Positions 16,238 to 23,433 of a stretch of 28,511 nucleotides of DNA are shown here, in pieces; the first letter of the stretch is position 1, and every line of letters starts with the position of its first letter. The notes below the pieces were generated by a model that had not been told where the DNA came from, searched no databases, and worked only from the letters and a program-made list of their open reading frames with translations. The translations under genes were made by a program, and so were the position numbers. Source of the DNA: Gammaproteobacteria bacterium (GTDB lineage Bacteria > Pseudomonadota > Gammaproteobacteria > Chromatiales > Chromatiaceae); contig VMDJ01000077.1 of the NCBI GenBank assembly GCA_008080925.1, positions 1 to 28,511 on the forward strand, in the 5' to 3' direction.

Positions 16238-17329
16238 ATGGCTGAGATTACCAAAGAGAGCGTTGAAGCGGCGCTTAAAGGTTTTATCGAACCACATTTA
16301 GATACTGACTTGGTATCTGCAAATTGCATCAAAAATATCGCGATCGATGGCGACAAAATCACCGTCGATGTGCAACTTGGTTTCCCAGCTAAGGGTATCG
16401 AGCAAGAAACCGTTGCTGCAGTGAAGGCAGCCGTTGAGGGGGTTGATGGTGTTTCTAGCTGTGCAGTTAACTTCTCATGGAAGGTTGCTGCGCATTCAGT
16501 TCAAAAAGCACTTAAGCCAATTGATAACGTTAAGAACATCATCGCGGTAGCGTCTGGTAAAGGCGGTGTAGGAAAATCAACTACCTCTGTAAACCTAGCC
16601 TTGGCGCTTGCAGCTGAAGGTGCCACTGTGGGTATTCTCGATGCGGATATCTACGGTCCTTCTCAGCCACGCATGTTGGGTATCTCAGGTAAGCCAGAAT
16701 CTAAAGATGGCAAAACCCTTGAGCCAATGGTGAGCTACAACATTCAATCAATGTCGATCGGTTATTTGATTGACGAAGAAACACCAATGATCTGGCGTGG
16801 CCCAATGGTGACTCAGGCCTTGGAGCAGTTGTTGAATGATACCCAATGGTCTGACCTTGACTATATGATCATCGACCTACCACCAGGCACTGGTGACACT
16901 CAGTTGACCTTGGCGCAGAAAGTACCTGTTGCTGGTGCAATTATTGTCACCACGCCACAGGACATCGCATTATTAGACGCGCGCAAAGGCTTCAAGATGT
17001 TCGAAAAAGTTGAAGTGCCAATCTTGGGTGTTGTTGAGAATATGTCGACCCACATTTGTTCAGAGTGTGGTCATGAGGAACATATCTTTGGTGATGGCGG
17101 CGGTAAGCGCATGGCGGAAGACTATGGTGTTCAGTGTCTGGGTTCTTTGCCACTCGAGCTTCGTATACGCGAAGAAGCTGACTCAGGTAAGCCAACTGTT
17201 GTCGCTGACCCTGAAGCACGTGCTTCTCAAATTTACCGTGAGATCGCACGTAAGGCGGCAGCAAAGTTGTCTCGCCAAGCGAAGAACTATTCATCAAAGT
17301 TCCCGAATATTGTTATTCAGAACAATTGA
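16238..17329 (+). CDS. mrp: Mrp/ApbC iron-sulfur carrier ATPase
   Basis: P-loop ATPase of the Mrp/ApbC/NBP35 family that carries and delivers Fe-S clusters; 363 residues (E. coli Mrp 369). The N-terminal domain (about 1-90) is MIP18/DUF59-like. The deviant Walker A GKGGVGKS lies at 107-114, then DADIYGPSQPRMLG, DLPPGTGD, and the cluster-bridging CxxC (Cys274 and Cys277 in ICSECGHEE). The ATG at 16238 is preferred over an in-frame GTG at 16214 because GGAG lies 10 bases upstream and the encoded start fits the family. The gene ends before a strong bidirectional terminator. Confidence 0.96.
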   Translation: MAEITKESVEAALKGFIEPHLDTDLVSANCIKNIAIDGDKITVDVQLGFPAKGIEQETVAAVKAAVEGVDGVSSCAVNFSWKVAAHSVQKALKPIDNVKNIIAVASGKGGVGKSTTSVNLALALAAEGATVGILDADIYGPSQPRMLGISGKPESKDGKTLEPMVSYNIQSMSIGYLIDEETPMIWRGPMVTQALEQLLNDTQWSDLDYMIIDLPPGTGDTQLTLAQKVPVAGAIIVTTPQDIALLDARKGFKMFEKVEVPILGVVENMSTHICSECGHEEHIFGDGGGKRMAEDYGVQCLGSLPLELRIREEADSGKPTVVADPEARASQIYREIARKAAAKLSRQAKNYSSKFPNIVIQNN

Positions 17330-17340
17330 TTGCTTCGACA

Positions 17341-17371
17341 ATAAAAAAAGCCCGCTTAGGCGGGCTTTTTT
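17341..17371. terminator. Bidirectional rho-independent terminator between mrp and ygiM
   Basis: GCCCGC (17350-17355), loop TTAG and GCGGGC (17360-17365) are flanked by an A-run (17343-17349) and a T-run (17366-17371), so it works on both strands. It serves mrp (+) and ygiM (-), which converge here. Confidence 0.93.
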
Positions 17372-17379
17372 GTGTCTGC

Positions 17380-18045
17380 TTATAAACTATCCCAAGATTG
17401 CTTAGGTCGACGTGATCGTAGGTTAGGCAAGATTAATCCTAGGATAATGCCGCCAAGCAAAACGCTAGCACCAATCAAAAACCAGTCTTGAGTGTCATTA
17501 TTTTCAAGTTCTAAGATTTCTTGTTTCGCTTCGGCTAGATCACGATTGAGCTCAGCAACTTGTTCACGCAAGCTGTTTCTTTCTTCAGCAACGCTCACTG
17601 CATCAGATGAAATGCGCTTAAAGGCTGCCAGCTCTTGTTCAGCAGAGCGCGCACGTGCTTCAGCAGCCTTAAATGACTTTTCAAATCCAGTTGCTTTTTG
17701 AGTGGCGGCAGCTAGCTTGCTTTTTAACTCATCAGGCTCGCCTTTAAGTAAAGCCATTTCTTTTTCAAGATCGGCTAAGCGATCTCGCGCGGTTGGCTCA
17801 TCCAATAATTGACGAGTAAGTACAAAGCCCTCTTTACCGTTATTAAAGCGAATTTTGCTGTAACCGGTTTCGCGGTTTTGTGAGATGACTTCAACTTTTG
17901 TGCCGGTACGCAACATGCGCAAAATACGGTAATCGGCTGCTTCGCCACTGCGAACAGCAACGGTAAATTTATCGGTGACGTAAGCGTCTTGCGCAAAGCT
18001 GCTGAAGCTCGCAATGAGCAAAGCGGCGACTAAGTATTTCTTCAT
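17380..18045 (-). CDS. ygiM: YgiM-type SH3-domain membrane protein (TIGR04211-like)
   Basis: A 221-residue envelope protein with the same architecture as E. coli YgiM (206 residues). Signal peptide about 1-18 (SSFAQDAYV), a bacterial SH3 domain (about 20-85, with VRSGEAADYRILRML and GKEGFVLTRQL), a long coiled coil (about 88-180), one membrane segment (about 188-207) and a short basic cytoplasmic tail ending SRRPKQSWDSL. A start-proximal AGAGGAT supports the ATG at 18043-18045. The function of the family is not established; SH3b domains suggest cell-wall interaction. Shares the terminator with mrp. Confidence 0.9.
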   Translation of the reverse strand: MKKYLVAALLIASFSSFAQDAYVTDKFTVAVRSGEAADYRILRMLRTGTKVEVISQNRETGYSKIRFNNGKEGFVLTRQLLDEPTARDRLADLEKEMALLKGEPDELKSKLAAATQKATGFEKSFKAAEARARSAEQELAAFKRISSDAVSVAEERNSLREQVAELNRDLAEAKQEILELENNDTQDWFLIGASVLLGGIILGLILPNLRSRRPKQSWDSL

Positions 18046-18112
18046 GGTGTTAACGATCCTCTACTAGCGATCAAAACATTGGATATTGATGCAACGCAGT
18101 GTAGCGGAGTTT

Positions 18113-18128
18113 TTAGATTTTTATCTAA
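18113..18128. repeat. AT-rich inverted repeat over the argF stop
   Basis: TTAGAT (18113-18118) and ATCTAA (18123-18128) form a 6-bp stem with a TTTT loop spanning the argF stop codon. No T-run follows on the minus strand, so it is a poor intrinsic terminator for argF. Confidence 0.35.
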
Positions 18129-19026
18129 GGAGAAACTCTAAGAGTGCCTTTTGAGCATGTAGACGATTCTCTGCCTCATCCCAAACAACACTATCTGGCG
18201 CATCTAAAACATCGGCATCGACTTCCATGCCGCGATAGGCAGGTAAGCAGTGCATGAAAAGAGCGTCTTTGTCAGCTTCTTGCATCATCGCTTTAGATAC
18301 TTTGAAGCTACCAAAGATTTTTTCACGCGCACGCTTTTCTTCTTCTTGACCCATACTCACCCAGGTGTCGGTAACCACAAGGTGTGAGCCACTTGCAGCT
18401 TCCATTGGATCACGCAACAAGGTCACGCGATCTTTAGCTGCATCCACGATTGCCTCATCGGGCTCATAACCGGCAGGACAGGCAATGCGAAGATTGAAAT
18501 CAAATTGGCGCGCTGCATTGATATACGAGTGACACATATTGTTGCCATCACCGACCCAGGTGACAGTTTTCCCTTTGATCGAACCACGATGTTCGGTAAA
18601 GGTTTGCATATCAGCTAAAAGTTGGCAGGGGTGTAACAGGTCAGTAAGACCGTTAATCACGGGTACGCGTGAATGTTTGGCAAAGGTTTCGACCATCTCA
18701 TGATCGAATGTGCGAATCATCACGCAGTCAACCATGCTAGAGATAACACGTGCGCTGTCTTCGACTGGTTCTCCACGCCCTAGCTGCGTATCGCTAGGTG
18801 ATAAGAACATCGCAGAGCCGCCAAGCTGAGACATGCCTGCTTCAAATGAAACACGAGTGCGTGTTGATGACTTTTCAAAAATCATCGCAAGAACGCGACC
18901 TTGTAAAGTCGCGTGAGTTTCGCCTGCGTGTTGAAGTTTTTTTAATTCACTCGCACGAGCAATCACTGCCTGAAGTTCAGCAGAGGAAAGATCGAGTAAT
19001 GAAAGGAAATGTCTTGGTGTTTTCAT
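18121..19026 (-). CDS. argF: Ornithine carbamoyltransferase
   Basis: Makes citrulline from ornithine and carbamoyl phosphate in arginine synthesis; 301 residues, normal for the short bacterial form. The carbamoyl phosphate loop SSTRTR lies at 53-58, followed by HPCQ(LLAD) in the centre, the ornithine-side DTWVSMGQE, and the C-terminal HCLPAYRG. It lies 18 bases after argD with no clear ribosome-binding sequence in the gap, so it is probably the second gene of an argD-argF transcript. Confidence 0.97.
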   Translation of the reverse strand: MKTPRHFLSLLDLSSAELQAVIARASELKKLQHAGETHATLQGRVLAMIFEKSSTRTRVSFEAGMSQLGGSAMFLSPSDTQLGRGEPVEDSARVISSMVDCVMIRTFDHEMVETFAKHSRVPVINGLTDLLHPCQLLADMQTFTEHRGSIKGKTVTWVGDGNNMCHSYINAARQFDFNLRIACPAGYEPDEAIVDAAKDRVTLLRDPMEAASGSHLVVTDTWVSMGQEEEKRAREKIFGSFKVSKAMMQEADKDALFMHCLPAYRGMEVDADVLDAPDSVVWDEAENRLHAQKALLEFLLR

Positions 19027-19044
19027 AACAAAAGAGCGCGAAGC

Positions 19045-20217
19045 TTATTGAGCTAAATAGCGCTTAATCAGTTGTGAAAGTTTTTCAACGAGCTCTGTCG
19101 CTTGATCATCGGTCATGATCAACGGCGGCAATAAACGAATGACTTTGCCTGCAGTGACATTGATCAAAAGTTTTTCTTCAAGAGCCAACTTCACGAGCTC
19201 AGGGCAGTCGTGATCCAACTCAATGCCGACCATCAGGCCTTTACCACGAATTTCCTTAATGCCAGCGGTGTCCGCTAAAGCTGCTTTGAAGCCTTCAAGG
19301 AGTTGTGTGCCCAATAGAGCGGCGCGCTCGATAAGATTATCTTTCTCGATAGTTTCACAAACAGCCAAAGCTGCTGCAGAGGCTAATGGATTGCCGCCAA
19401 ATGTTGTGCCGTGGTTACCCGGCGCAAAAAGCTCTGCCGCTTGGCCATGTGCTAAGCAGGCGCCAATGGGCACGCCATTGCCTAAGGCTTTGGCCAGGCT
19501 CATAACATCCGGTGTGATACCTGCATGTTGATGCGCAAACATCTTACCGGTGCGCCCCATGCCACACTGAACTTCATCAAGCATCAGTAACCATTCTTGT
19601 TCGTCACAAATCTCACGTAATTGTTGCAGATAGCTATCGTCTGGCACATGAATGCCGCCTTCGCCTTGGATGGGCTCAACCAAGATGGCAACAATGCTTT
19701 TGTTGTCAGTCAGGCGCTGAATCGATTCAATATCGTTATGTGGAACACGCACAAAACCTTGCACGAGCGGCTCAAAGCCAGCATGCACTTTGCGGTTCCC
19801 TGTAGCGCTGAGCGTTGCCATGGTGCGCCCATGGAAGCTTGACTCCATCACGATGATGGTTGGATTTTCGAGATTGCGACGATTGCCATAGAGGCGCGCT
19901 AACTTAATGGAAGCTTCATTTGCTTCTGCGCCTGAGTTAGCAAAGAAAACGCGATCCATATTAGACAGGCGAGTCAATGTATCGCCAAGCTGCTGTTGTT
20001 TAGCGATGCCATAAAGATTAGAGGTATGGATCACTTGAGATGATTGATCACAAATCGCTTTTGTTACTGCAGGGTGTGAATGACCAAGGCCACACACGGC
20101 AATGCCGGTGAGTGCGTCAAAATAAGCGTCCCCATTTTCGTCATACAGCCAAACCCCTTCACCATGCGTGAATGTCACCGGAAGGCGAGCATAGGTATTC
20201 ATCAGCGTGTTAGACAT
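19045..20217 (-). CDS. argD: Acetylornithine aminotransferase
   Basis: PLP-dependent class III aminotransferase that makes N-acetylornithine in arginine synthesis; in some bacteria it also serves lysine synthesis as succinyldiaminopimelate aminotransferase. 390 residues. Visible are FFANSGAEANE (cofactor phosphate binding), SSFHGRT, LDEVQCGMGRTG, and Lys243 in SLAKALGNG as the Schiff-base lysine, followed by HGTTFGGNPLA. The first ATG is used; Met6 (MNTYARLP) is a possible alternative start. The gene has its own promoter and a terminator-like leader hairpin upstream. Confidence 0.95.
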   Translation of the reverse strand: MSNTLMNTYARLPVTFTHGEGVWLYDENGDAYFDALTGIAVCGLGHSHPAVTKAICDQSSQVIHTSNLYGIAKQQQLGDTLTRLSNMDRVFFANSGAEANEASIKLARLYGNRRNLENPTIIVMESSFHGRTMATLSATGNRKVHAGFEPLVQGFVRVPHNDIESIQRLTDNKSIVAILVEPIQGEGGIHVPDDSYLQQLREICDEQEWLLMLDEVQCGMGRTGKMFAHQHAGITPDVMSLAKALGNGVPIGACLAHGQAAELFAPGNHGTTFGGNPLASAAALAVCETIEKDNLIERAALLGTQLLEGFKAALADTAGIKEIRGKGLMVGIELDHDCPELVKLALEEKLLINVTAGKVIRLLPPLIMTDDQATELVEKLSQLIKRYLAQ

Positions 20218-20235
20218 GTCAGCATTTCCCTGAGG

Positions 20236-20276
20236 TCTAAAAACAGAAAAGGCGGTTCCGAGGCATCAGAACCACC
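20236..20276 (-). terminator. Terminator-like hairpin in the argD leader
   Basis: On the minus strand GGTGGTTC (20276-20269) pairs with GAACCGCC (20258-20251), eight pairs with one G-U, loop of ten, followed by TTTTCTGTTTTT. It is downstream of the inferred argD promoter and about 30 bases before the argD ATG, so it would act as an attenuator rather than end the previous gene, which already has a terminator at 20367-20402. Confidence 0.55.
20237..20266 (-). CDS. Possible nine-codon leader ORF of argD
   Basis: On the minus strand an ATG opens inside the leader hairpin loop and reads M-P-R-N-R-L-F-C-F before TAG. Two of nine codons are arginine (CGG, CGC). GGTGG lies about five bases upstream as a possible ribosome-binding site. 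Translation would run through the 3' arm of the hairpin. Such a short ORF may be chance; it is listed because of its position and arginine codons. Confidence 0.25.
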   Translation of the reverse strand: MPRNRLFCF

Positions 20277-20310
20277 CGTTGTTTTGCGATTTCTTTACAG
20301 CAAAGGCGGA

Positions 20311-20339
20311 AAATTACAGAAACTTGCTTAGCTTGGCAA
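20311..20339 (-). promoter_or_regulatory. argD promoter
   Basis: On the minus strand TTGCCA (20339-20334) and TAATTT (20316-20311) are spaced by exactly 17 bp. The start would fall near 20304, giving a leader of roughly 87 bases. The -35 lies inside the near-palindrome at 20322-20341. Confidence 0.5.
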
Positions 20340-20341
20340 GT
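20322..20341. promoter_or_regulatory. Operator-like near-palindrome over the argD -35
   Basis: ACTTGC and GCAAGT flank a central AGCT; 16 of 20 positions are symmetric. It overlaps the inferred -35, the expected place for a repressor. It does not resemble the ArgR box (TNTGAAT-type arms), so the regulator is unknown. Confidence 0.4.
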
Positions 20342-20366
20342 GGTTAAAACGCAGAATTTTGGACAT

Positions 20367-20402
20367 AAAAAAGGCCCGCTGGCGAACCTAGCAGGCCTTT
20401 TT
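20367..20402 (-). terminator. Terminator of the PuuD-type gene
   Basis: On the minus strand GGCC-T-GCT and AGC-G-GGCC pair with one mismatch around a nine-base loop, followed by TTTTTT. The plus strand also has a T-run, so it may be bidirectional. It begins 15 bases after the stop at 20417. Confidence 0.88.
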
Positions 20403-20416
20403 GACTGGCAATCAGC

Positions 20417-21022
20417 TTAGAAAGGCAACATGCCGCCATGACCATGGCCAACCATGCTTGCAAGCATTGGGATCGACAAAATGGTGTTGATGCGTGAAGC
20501 ATAAAGCGCAACCACTTTCGCTTTAGCGATCTCTTCTGGAGATGCAGGTGTGCTAGCAAGACCCAGGATTTTCTTCTGGTTAGGCCAAATGAAGACCCAA
20601 ACGTTAAATGCCATGATGGTACCTAACCATGCGCCAATACCGATTACCTGCATGTTGCCACTCAAAGTAAAGGCATCAACGATGGCTTTAGCGTGACCGC
20701 CGTCACCGAGGTAACCCAAAGCGCCAACGCCTGTTACCCAAGTCGCTACTGCTGCCCAACGGAAATAAAGCAATGCGCGAGGAGCAACATACTTATTGAT
20801 GGCCGCAGGTCCTGGGGTTTCGTCTTTCAGTGCTGCGCCTACGGCAGGAACCTGTACAAAGTTGAAGTAGTACAACAAACCAATCCAGGTGATGCCAACG
20901 ATCACGTGTAACCAAACGGTAGTGCTCCAAGCATTACCTGTTGCGCCAGTCGCGAGGGTAATAAGGACTGCAAGGATGACGCCAACAACGGCTGACTTCC
21001 AAGGTGACAATAATGGATTCAT
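20417..21022 (-). CDS. PuuD-type (urate hydroxylase N-terminal family) membrane protein
   Basis: A 201-residue integral membrane protein with about five hydrophobic helices, which I assign to the urate oxidase N-terminal (PuuD) family. The segment WLHVIVGITWIGLLYYFNFVQ with a His in the helix, and NVWVFIWPNQKKIL, are typical. Characterised PuuD proteins are larger and carry a C-terminal cytochrome c domain; here that domain is missing, and no CXXCH is seen. No purine-catabolism gene lies nearby, so urate oxidation should not be assumed. The His/Gly-rich C terminus (VGHGHGGMLPF) is distinctive. A good ribosome-binding site (GGAGAG) precedes the ATG. Confidence 0.75.
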   Translation of the reverse strand: MNPLLSPWKSAVVGVILAVLITLATGATGNAWSTTVWLHVIVGITWIGLLYYFNFVQVPAVGAALKDETPGPAAINKYVAPRALLYFRWAAVATWVTGVGALGYLGDGGHAKAIVDAFTLSGNMQVIGIGAWLGTIMAFNVWVFIWPNQKKILGLASTPASPEEIAKAKVVALYASRINTILSIPMLASMVGHGHGGMLPF

Positions 21023-21176
21023 GGGTTCTCTCCGAGTATTCCAATGTTTTTATAGTGAGCAGGAGTGTAGAGATAAAGGTTGACCTTATCAATTGTTGCG
21101 ATTGAGGTTTTTATTACTGAATAGTGCGTTTGAATCAGCGAGAATGCCTATTTAATTAATAAGTAGAGACACCCTG

Positions 21177-22949
21177 ATGTGCGGTATTTGCGGTGAAATT
21201 CGTTTTCGAGCGTCGGTCGAACCAAAAGTAGCGGTCGAAAACATGCTGCCTGCGCTTGAACGTCGTGGTCCTGATGCTGGAGGTGTATGGGCGAATGCCG
21301 GTGTGGCACTGGGTCATCGACGCCTTTCTATCATTGATCTCTCAACAGCTTCAGCGCAGCCGATGTTAGATGCTGAACTGAGCTTGGTTTTTAACGGTGC
21401 CATCTATAACTACCGTGAGTTACGCGCTCAGCTCATTGAATTGGGCCATCAATTTACGTCGGATGGTGATACCGAGGTCATTCTCAAAGCCTATCGACAA
21501 TGGGGTGAGGACTGTCCGCGCTACTTACATGGCATGTTTGCCTTTGCGATTTGGGATGCGAATAAGCAACAGCTTTTTGCTGCACGCGACCGTTTTGGTA
21601 TTAAACCGTTTTATTTTTCGATGCTCAGTGATGGTTTCCGCTTTGCGTCGAATACCCAAGCGCTTCTTGCTGCTGGCGATATCGATAAAAGTCTCGATGC
21701 TGAAGCATTGCACTTTCAGTACACCCTGCATGCGGTTATCCCGGCGCCTCGTACAGTGCTCAAGGGTATTCGTAAGCTAGATCCAGCTCACAGCATGGTG
21801 GTTACAGCGGATGGCAAGGTTCGTCAGCAACGGTACTGGGAGCTCGATGCAACACGTGAAGAAGAGTTATATTCGGACCAAGAGTGGATAGAACGTGTCC
21901 GTGAGCAGCTTGTTGCTGCTGTACGCAAACGTAACGATGTCGCTGATGTACCTGTCGGTGTTTTGCTATCAGGTGGTTTGGACTCAAGCTTGCTCGTGGC
22001 ATTACTGGCTGAGATTGGTGTGGAAAACTTTCATACTTTCTCGGTAGGTTTTGAAGATCAGCCCGAAGAGAAAGGCAGTGAGTTTGAATACTCCGATCTG
22101 GTTGTTGATCGCTATCAACCGATCCACCACAAATTTTTAGTGCCGAATGAAGATGTCTTGAAGCGCTTGCCAGAGGCTGTTGATGCCATGGCTGAACCTA
22201 TGTTTGGCCAAGATGCTGTAGCTTTTTATTTGCTTTCAGAGCAAGTGAGCCAACATATCAAAGTGGTGCAGTCAGGCCAGGGTGCGGATGAGGTGTTTGG
22301 TGGTTATTTTTGGTACCCACGTATGCGCGCGGAAACTGAAGGCTCACGTCTAGAGCGTTTCAGAAAACATTATTTTGATCGTGATCATGCTGAGATGGCT
22401 AGGATGCTGACAGCGGCTTATCAGGTCGGTGATGTGACGGGTGATTACATTGCCAATCGCTTGGATGATGGATTGAGCGATGAGTTTATCGACGCCATTT
22501 TGAAGCTAGATACAACCACCTTAATTGTTGATGATCCAGTGAAGCGCGTCGACAACATGACGATGGCGTGGGGCTTAGAAGCTCGGGTGCCCTTTTTGGA
22601 TCATCAGCTTGTCGAAGTTGCAGCGCGATGCCCTGCAGATCTCAAATTACGTGAGCCTAAATATCTGCTGAAAGCGATCTCTCGCGGCATTGTTCCGGAT
22701 GCGGTGATTGATCGGCCTAAGGGTTATTTCCCGATGCCGGCACTTAAGTATGTGCGCGGTGATTTTCTTAACTTCATGCGTGATATTTTAAATTCACAAG
22801 CATGTCGTGAACGGGGTGTTTTTCAGCGCGATTACATCGATATGTTGCTTGATGCGCCTGAGATGCATCACACGCGAATTATGGGCAGCAAGTTATGGCA
22901 TTTGGCATTACTTGAGTTTTGGCTGCAACGAAATGTTGATGCGGCTTAA
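21177..22949 (+). CDS. asnO: N-acetylglutaminylglutamine amidotransferase (asparagine synthase family)
   Basis: Class II glutamine amidotransferase fused to an ATP-pyrophosphatase domain; 590 residues. Cys2 (MCGICGE) is the glutaminase nucleophile, followed by RRGPD, LGHRRLSIIDL and NGAIYNYREL. The synthetase half has SGGLDSS at 265-270 and GQGADEVFGGY. Length and opening sequence fit the subfamily that amidates N-acetylglutaminylglutamine to the osmoprotectant NAGGN (AsnO in Sinorhizobium) better than AsnB (E. coli 554 residues). The usual partner, the N-acetylglutaminylglutamine synthetase (ngg), is not adjacent on either side, so a plain asparagine synthetase or a different amidation cannot be excluded. 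ATG is close to the family N terminus, leaving no choice of start. Confidence 0.85.
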   Translation: MCGICGEIRFRASVEPKVAVENMLPALERRGPDAGGVWANAGVALGHRRLSIIDLSTASAQPMLDAELSLVFNGAIYNYRELRAQLIELGHQFTSDGDTEVILKAYRQWGEDCPRYLHGMFAFAIWDANKQQLFAARDRFGIKPFYFSMLSDGFRFASNTQALLAAGDIDKSLDAEALHFQYTLHAVIPAPRTVLKGIRKLDPAHSMVVTADGKVRQQRYWELDATREEELYSDQEWIERVREQLVAAVRKRNDVADVPVGVLLSGGLDSSLLVALLAEIGVENFHTFSVGFEDQPEEKGSEFEYSDLVVDRYQPIHHKFLVPNEDVLKRLPEAVDAMAEPMFGQDAVAFYLLSEQVSQHIKVVQSGQGADEVFGGYFWYPRMRAETEGSRLERFRKHYFDRDHAEMARMLTAAYQVGDVTGDYIANRLDDGLSDEFIDAILKLDTTTLIVDDPVKRVDNMTMAWGLEARVPFLDHQLVEVAARCPADLKLREPKYLLKAISRGIVPDAVIDRPKGYFPMPALKYVRGDFLNFMRDILNSQACRERGVFQRDYIDMLLDAPEMHHTRIMGSKLWHLALLEFWLQRNVDAA

Positions 22950-23010
22950 ACCAATACGCGAATAAGGTTTTCCTTGTCTGCAGAGTTCACTAGACTGCAC
23001 CCTTGAAAAA

Positions 23011-23037
23011 ACTTGTCAGTGACACTATCTGATAAGT
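23011..23037. promoter_or_regulatory. 27-bp inverted repeat in the grxD promoter region
   Basis: ACTTGTCAG (23011-23019) and CTGATAAGT (23029-23037) match as inverted arms at eight of nine positions, separated by nine bases. It lies 23-49 bases before the grxD ATG. TTGAAA (23003-23008) and TATCTG (23026-23031), spaced 17, are a weak promoter candidate that the repeat would overlap. Confidence 0.45.
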
Positions 23038-23059
23038 ATCCAATTTATGAGGTATCACT

Positions 23060-23392
23060 ATGGACGTTCTTGATCGCATCAAAGAACAGGTCGAATCAAA
23101 CCCTGTCATCATTTACATGAAAGGCACCCCGCAGTTTCCACAGTGTGGTTTCTCATCACGCGCGGCTGCAGCATTGCAAGATTGTGGTCAGAAGTTCGCA
23201 TATGTAAACGTGCTGTCAGATCCTGAGATCTTTGAAAATCTGCCACGCTTTGCGGATTGGCCTACGTTCCCACAAGTTTATGTCGATGGTGAGTTGATTG
23301 GTGGTTGTGATATCACCTTGGAAATGCACGCCAGTGGCGATCTAAAGAAAGCGGTTGATGAGGCTGCGGCTAAATGGCCAGCCGAAGATTGA
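23060..23392 (+). CDS. grxD: Monothiol glutaredoxin GrxD
   Basis: CGFS-type monothiol glutaredoxin that binds a [2Fe-2S] cluster with glutathione and takes part in Fe-S delivery and iron sensing; 110 residues. The active motif CGFS starts at Cys29, preceded by MKGTPQFPQ, and WPTFPQVYVDGELIGGCDI completes the glutathione site. GAGG lies about eight bases before the ATG. It ends at a strong terminator shared with the opposing rnt. Pairing of grxD with rnt and an arg gene nearby is a recurring gammaproteobacterial arrangement. Confidence 0.97.
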   Translation: MDVLDRIKEQVESNPVIIYMKGTPQFPQCGFSSRAAAALQDCGQKFAYVNVLSDPEIFENLPRFADWPTFPQVYVDGELIGGCDITLEMHASGDLKKAVDEAAAKWPAED

Positions 23393-23408
23393 TTCTCTCG
23401 GATGTAAA

Positions 23409-23433
23409 GAACCGGGCTTAGCCCGGTTTTTTT
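23409..23433 (+). terminator. grxD terminator
   Basis: ACCGGGC (23411-23417) and GCCCGGT (23421-23427) form a 7-bp stem with a TTA loop, followed by a run of T to 23433. The T-run contains the stop codon of the opposing rnt (23432-23434). On the minus strand the tail TTCTTTAC is weaker. Confidence 0.93.

Noticed and set aside
20328..20366. A 12-codon ORF (M-S-K-I-L-R-F-N-H-L-P-S) on the minus strand upstream of argD, a possible leader peptide
   Set aside because: Its ATG directly follows the T-run of the preceding terminator, it has no ribosome-binding site, and it lies upstream of and across the likely argD promoter, so it is probably not in the argD transcript.
21074..21094. FNR-like inverted repeat TTGAC-CTT-ATCAA between the PuuD-type gene and asnO
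   Set aside because: The half-sites are spaced by three bases instead of four, which breaks the FNR geometry.
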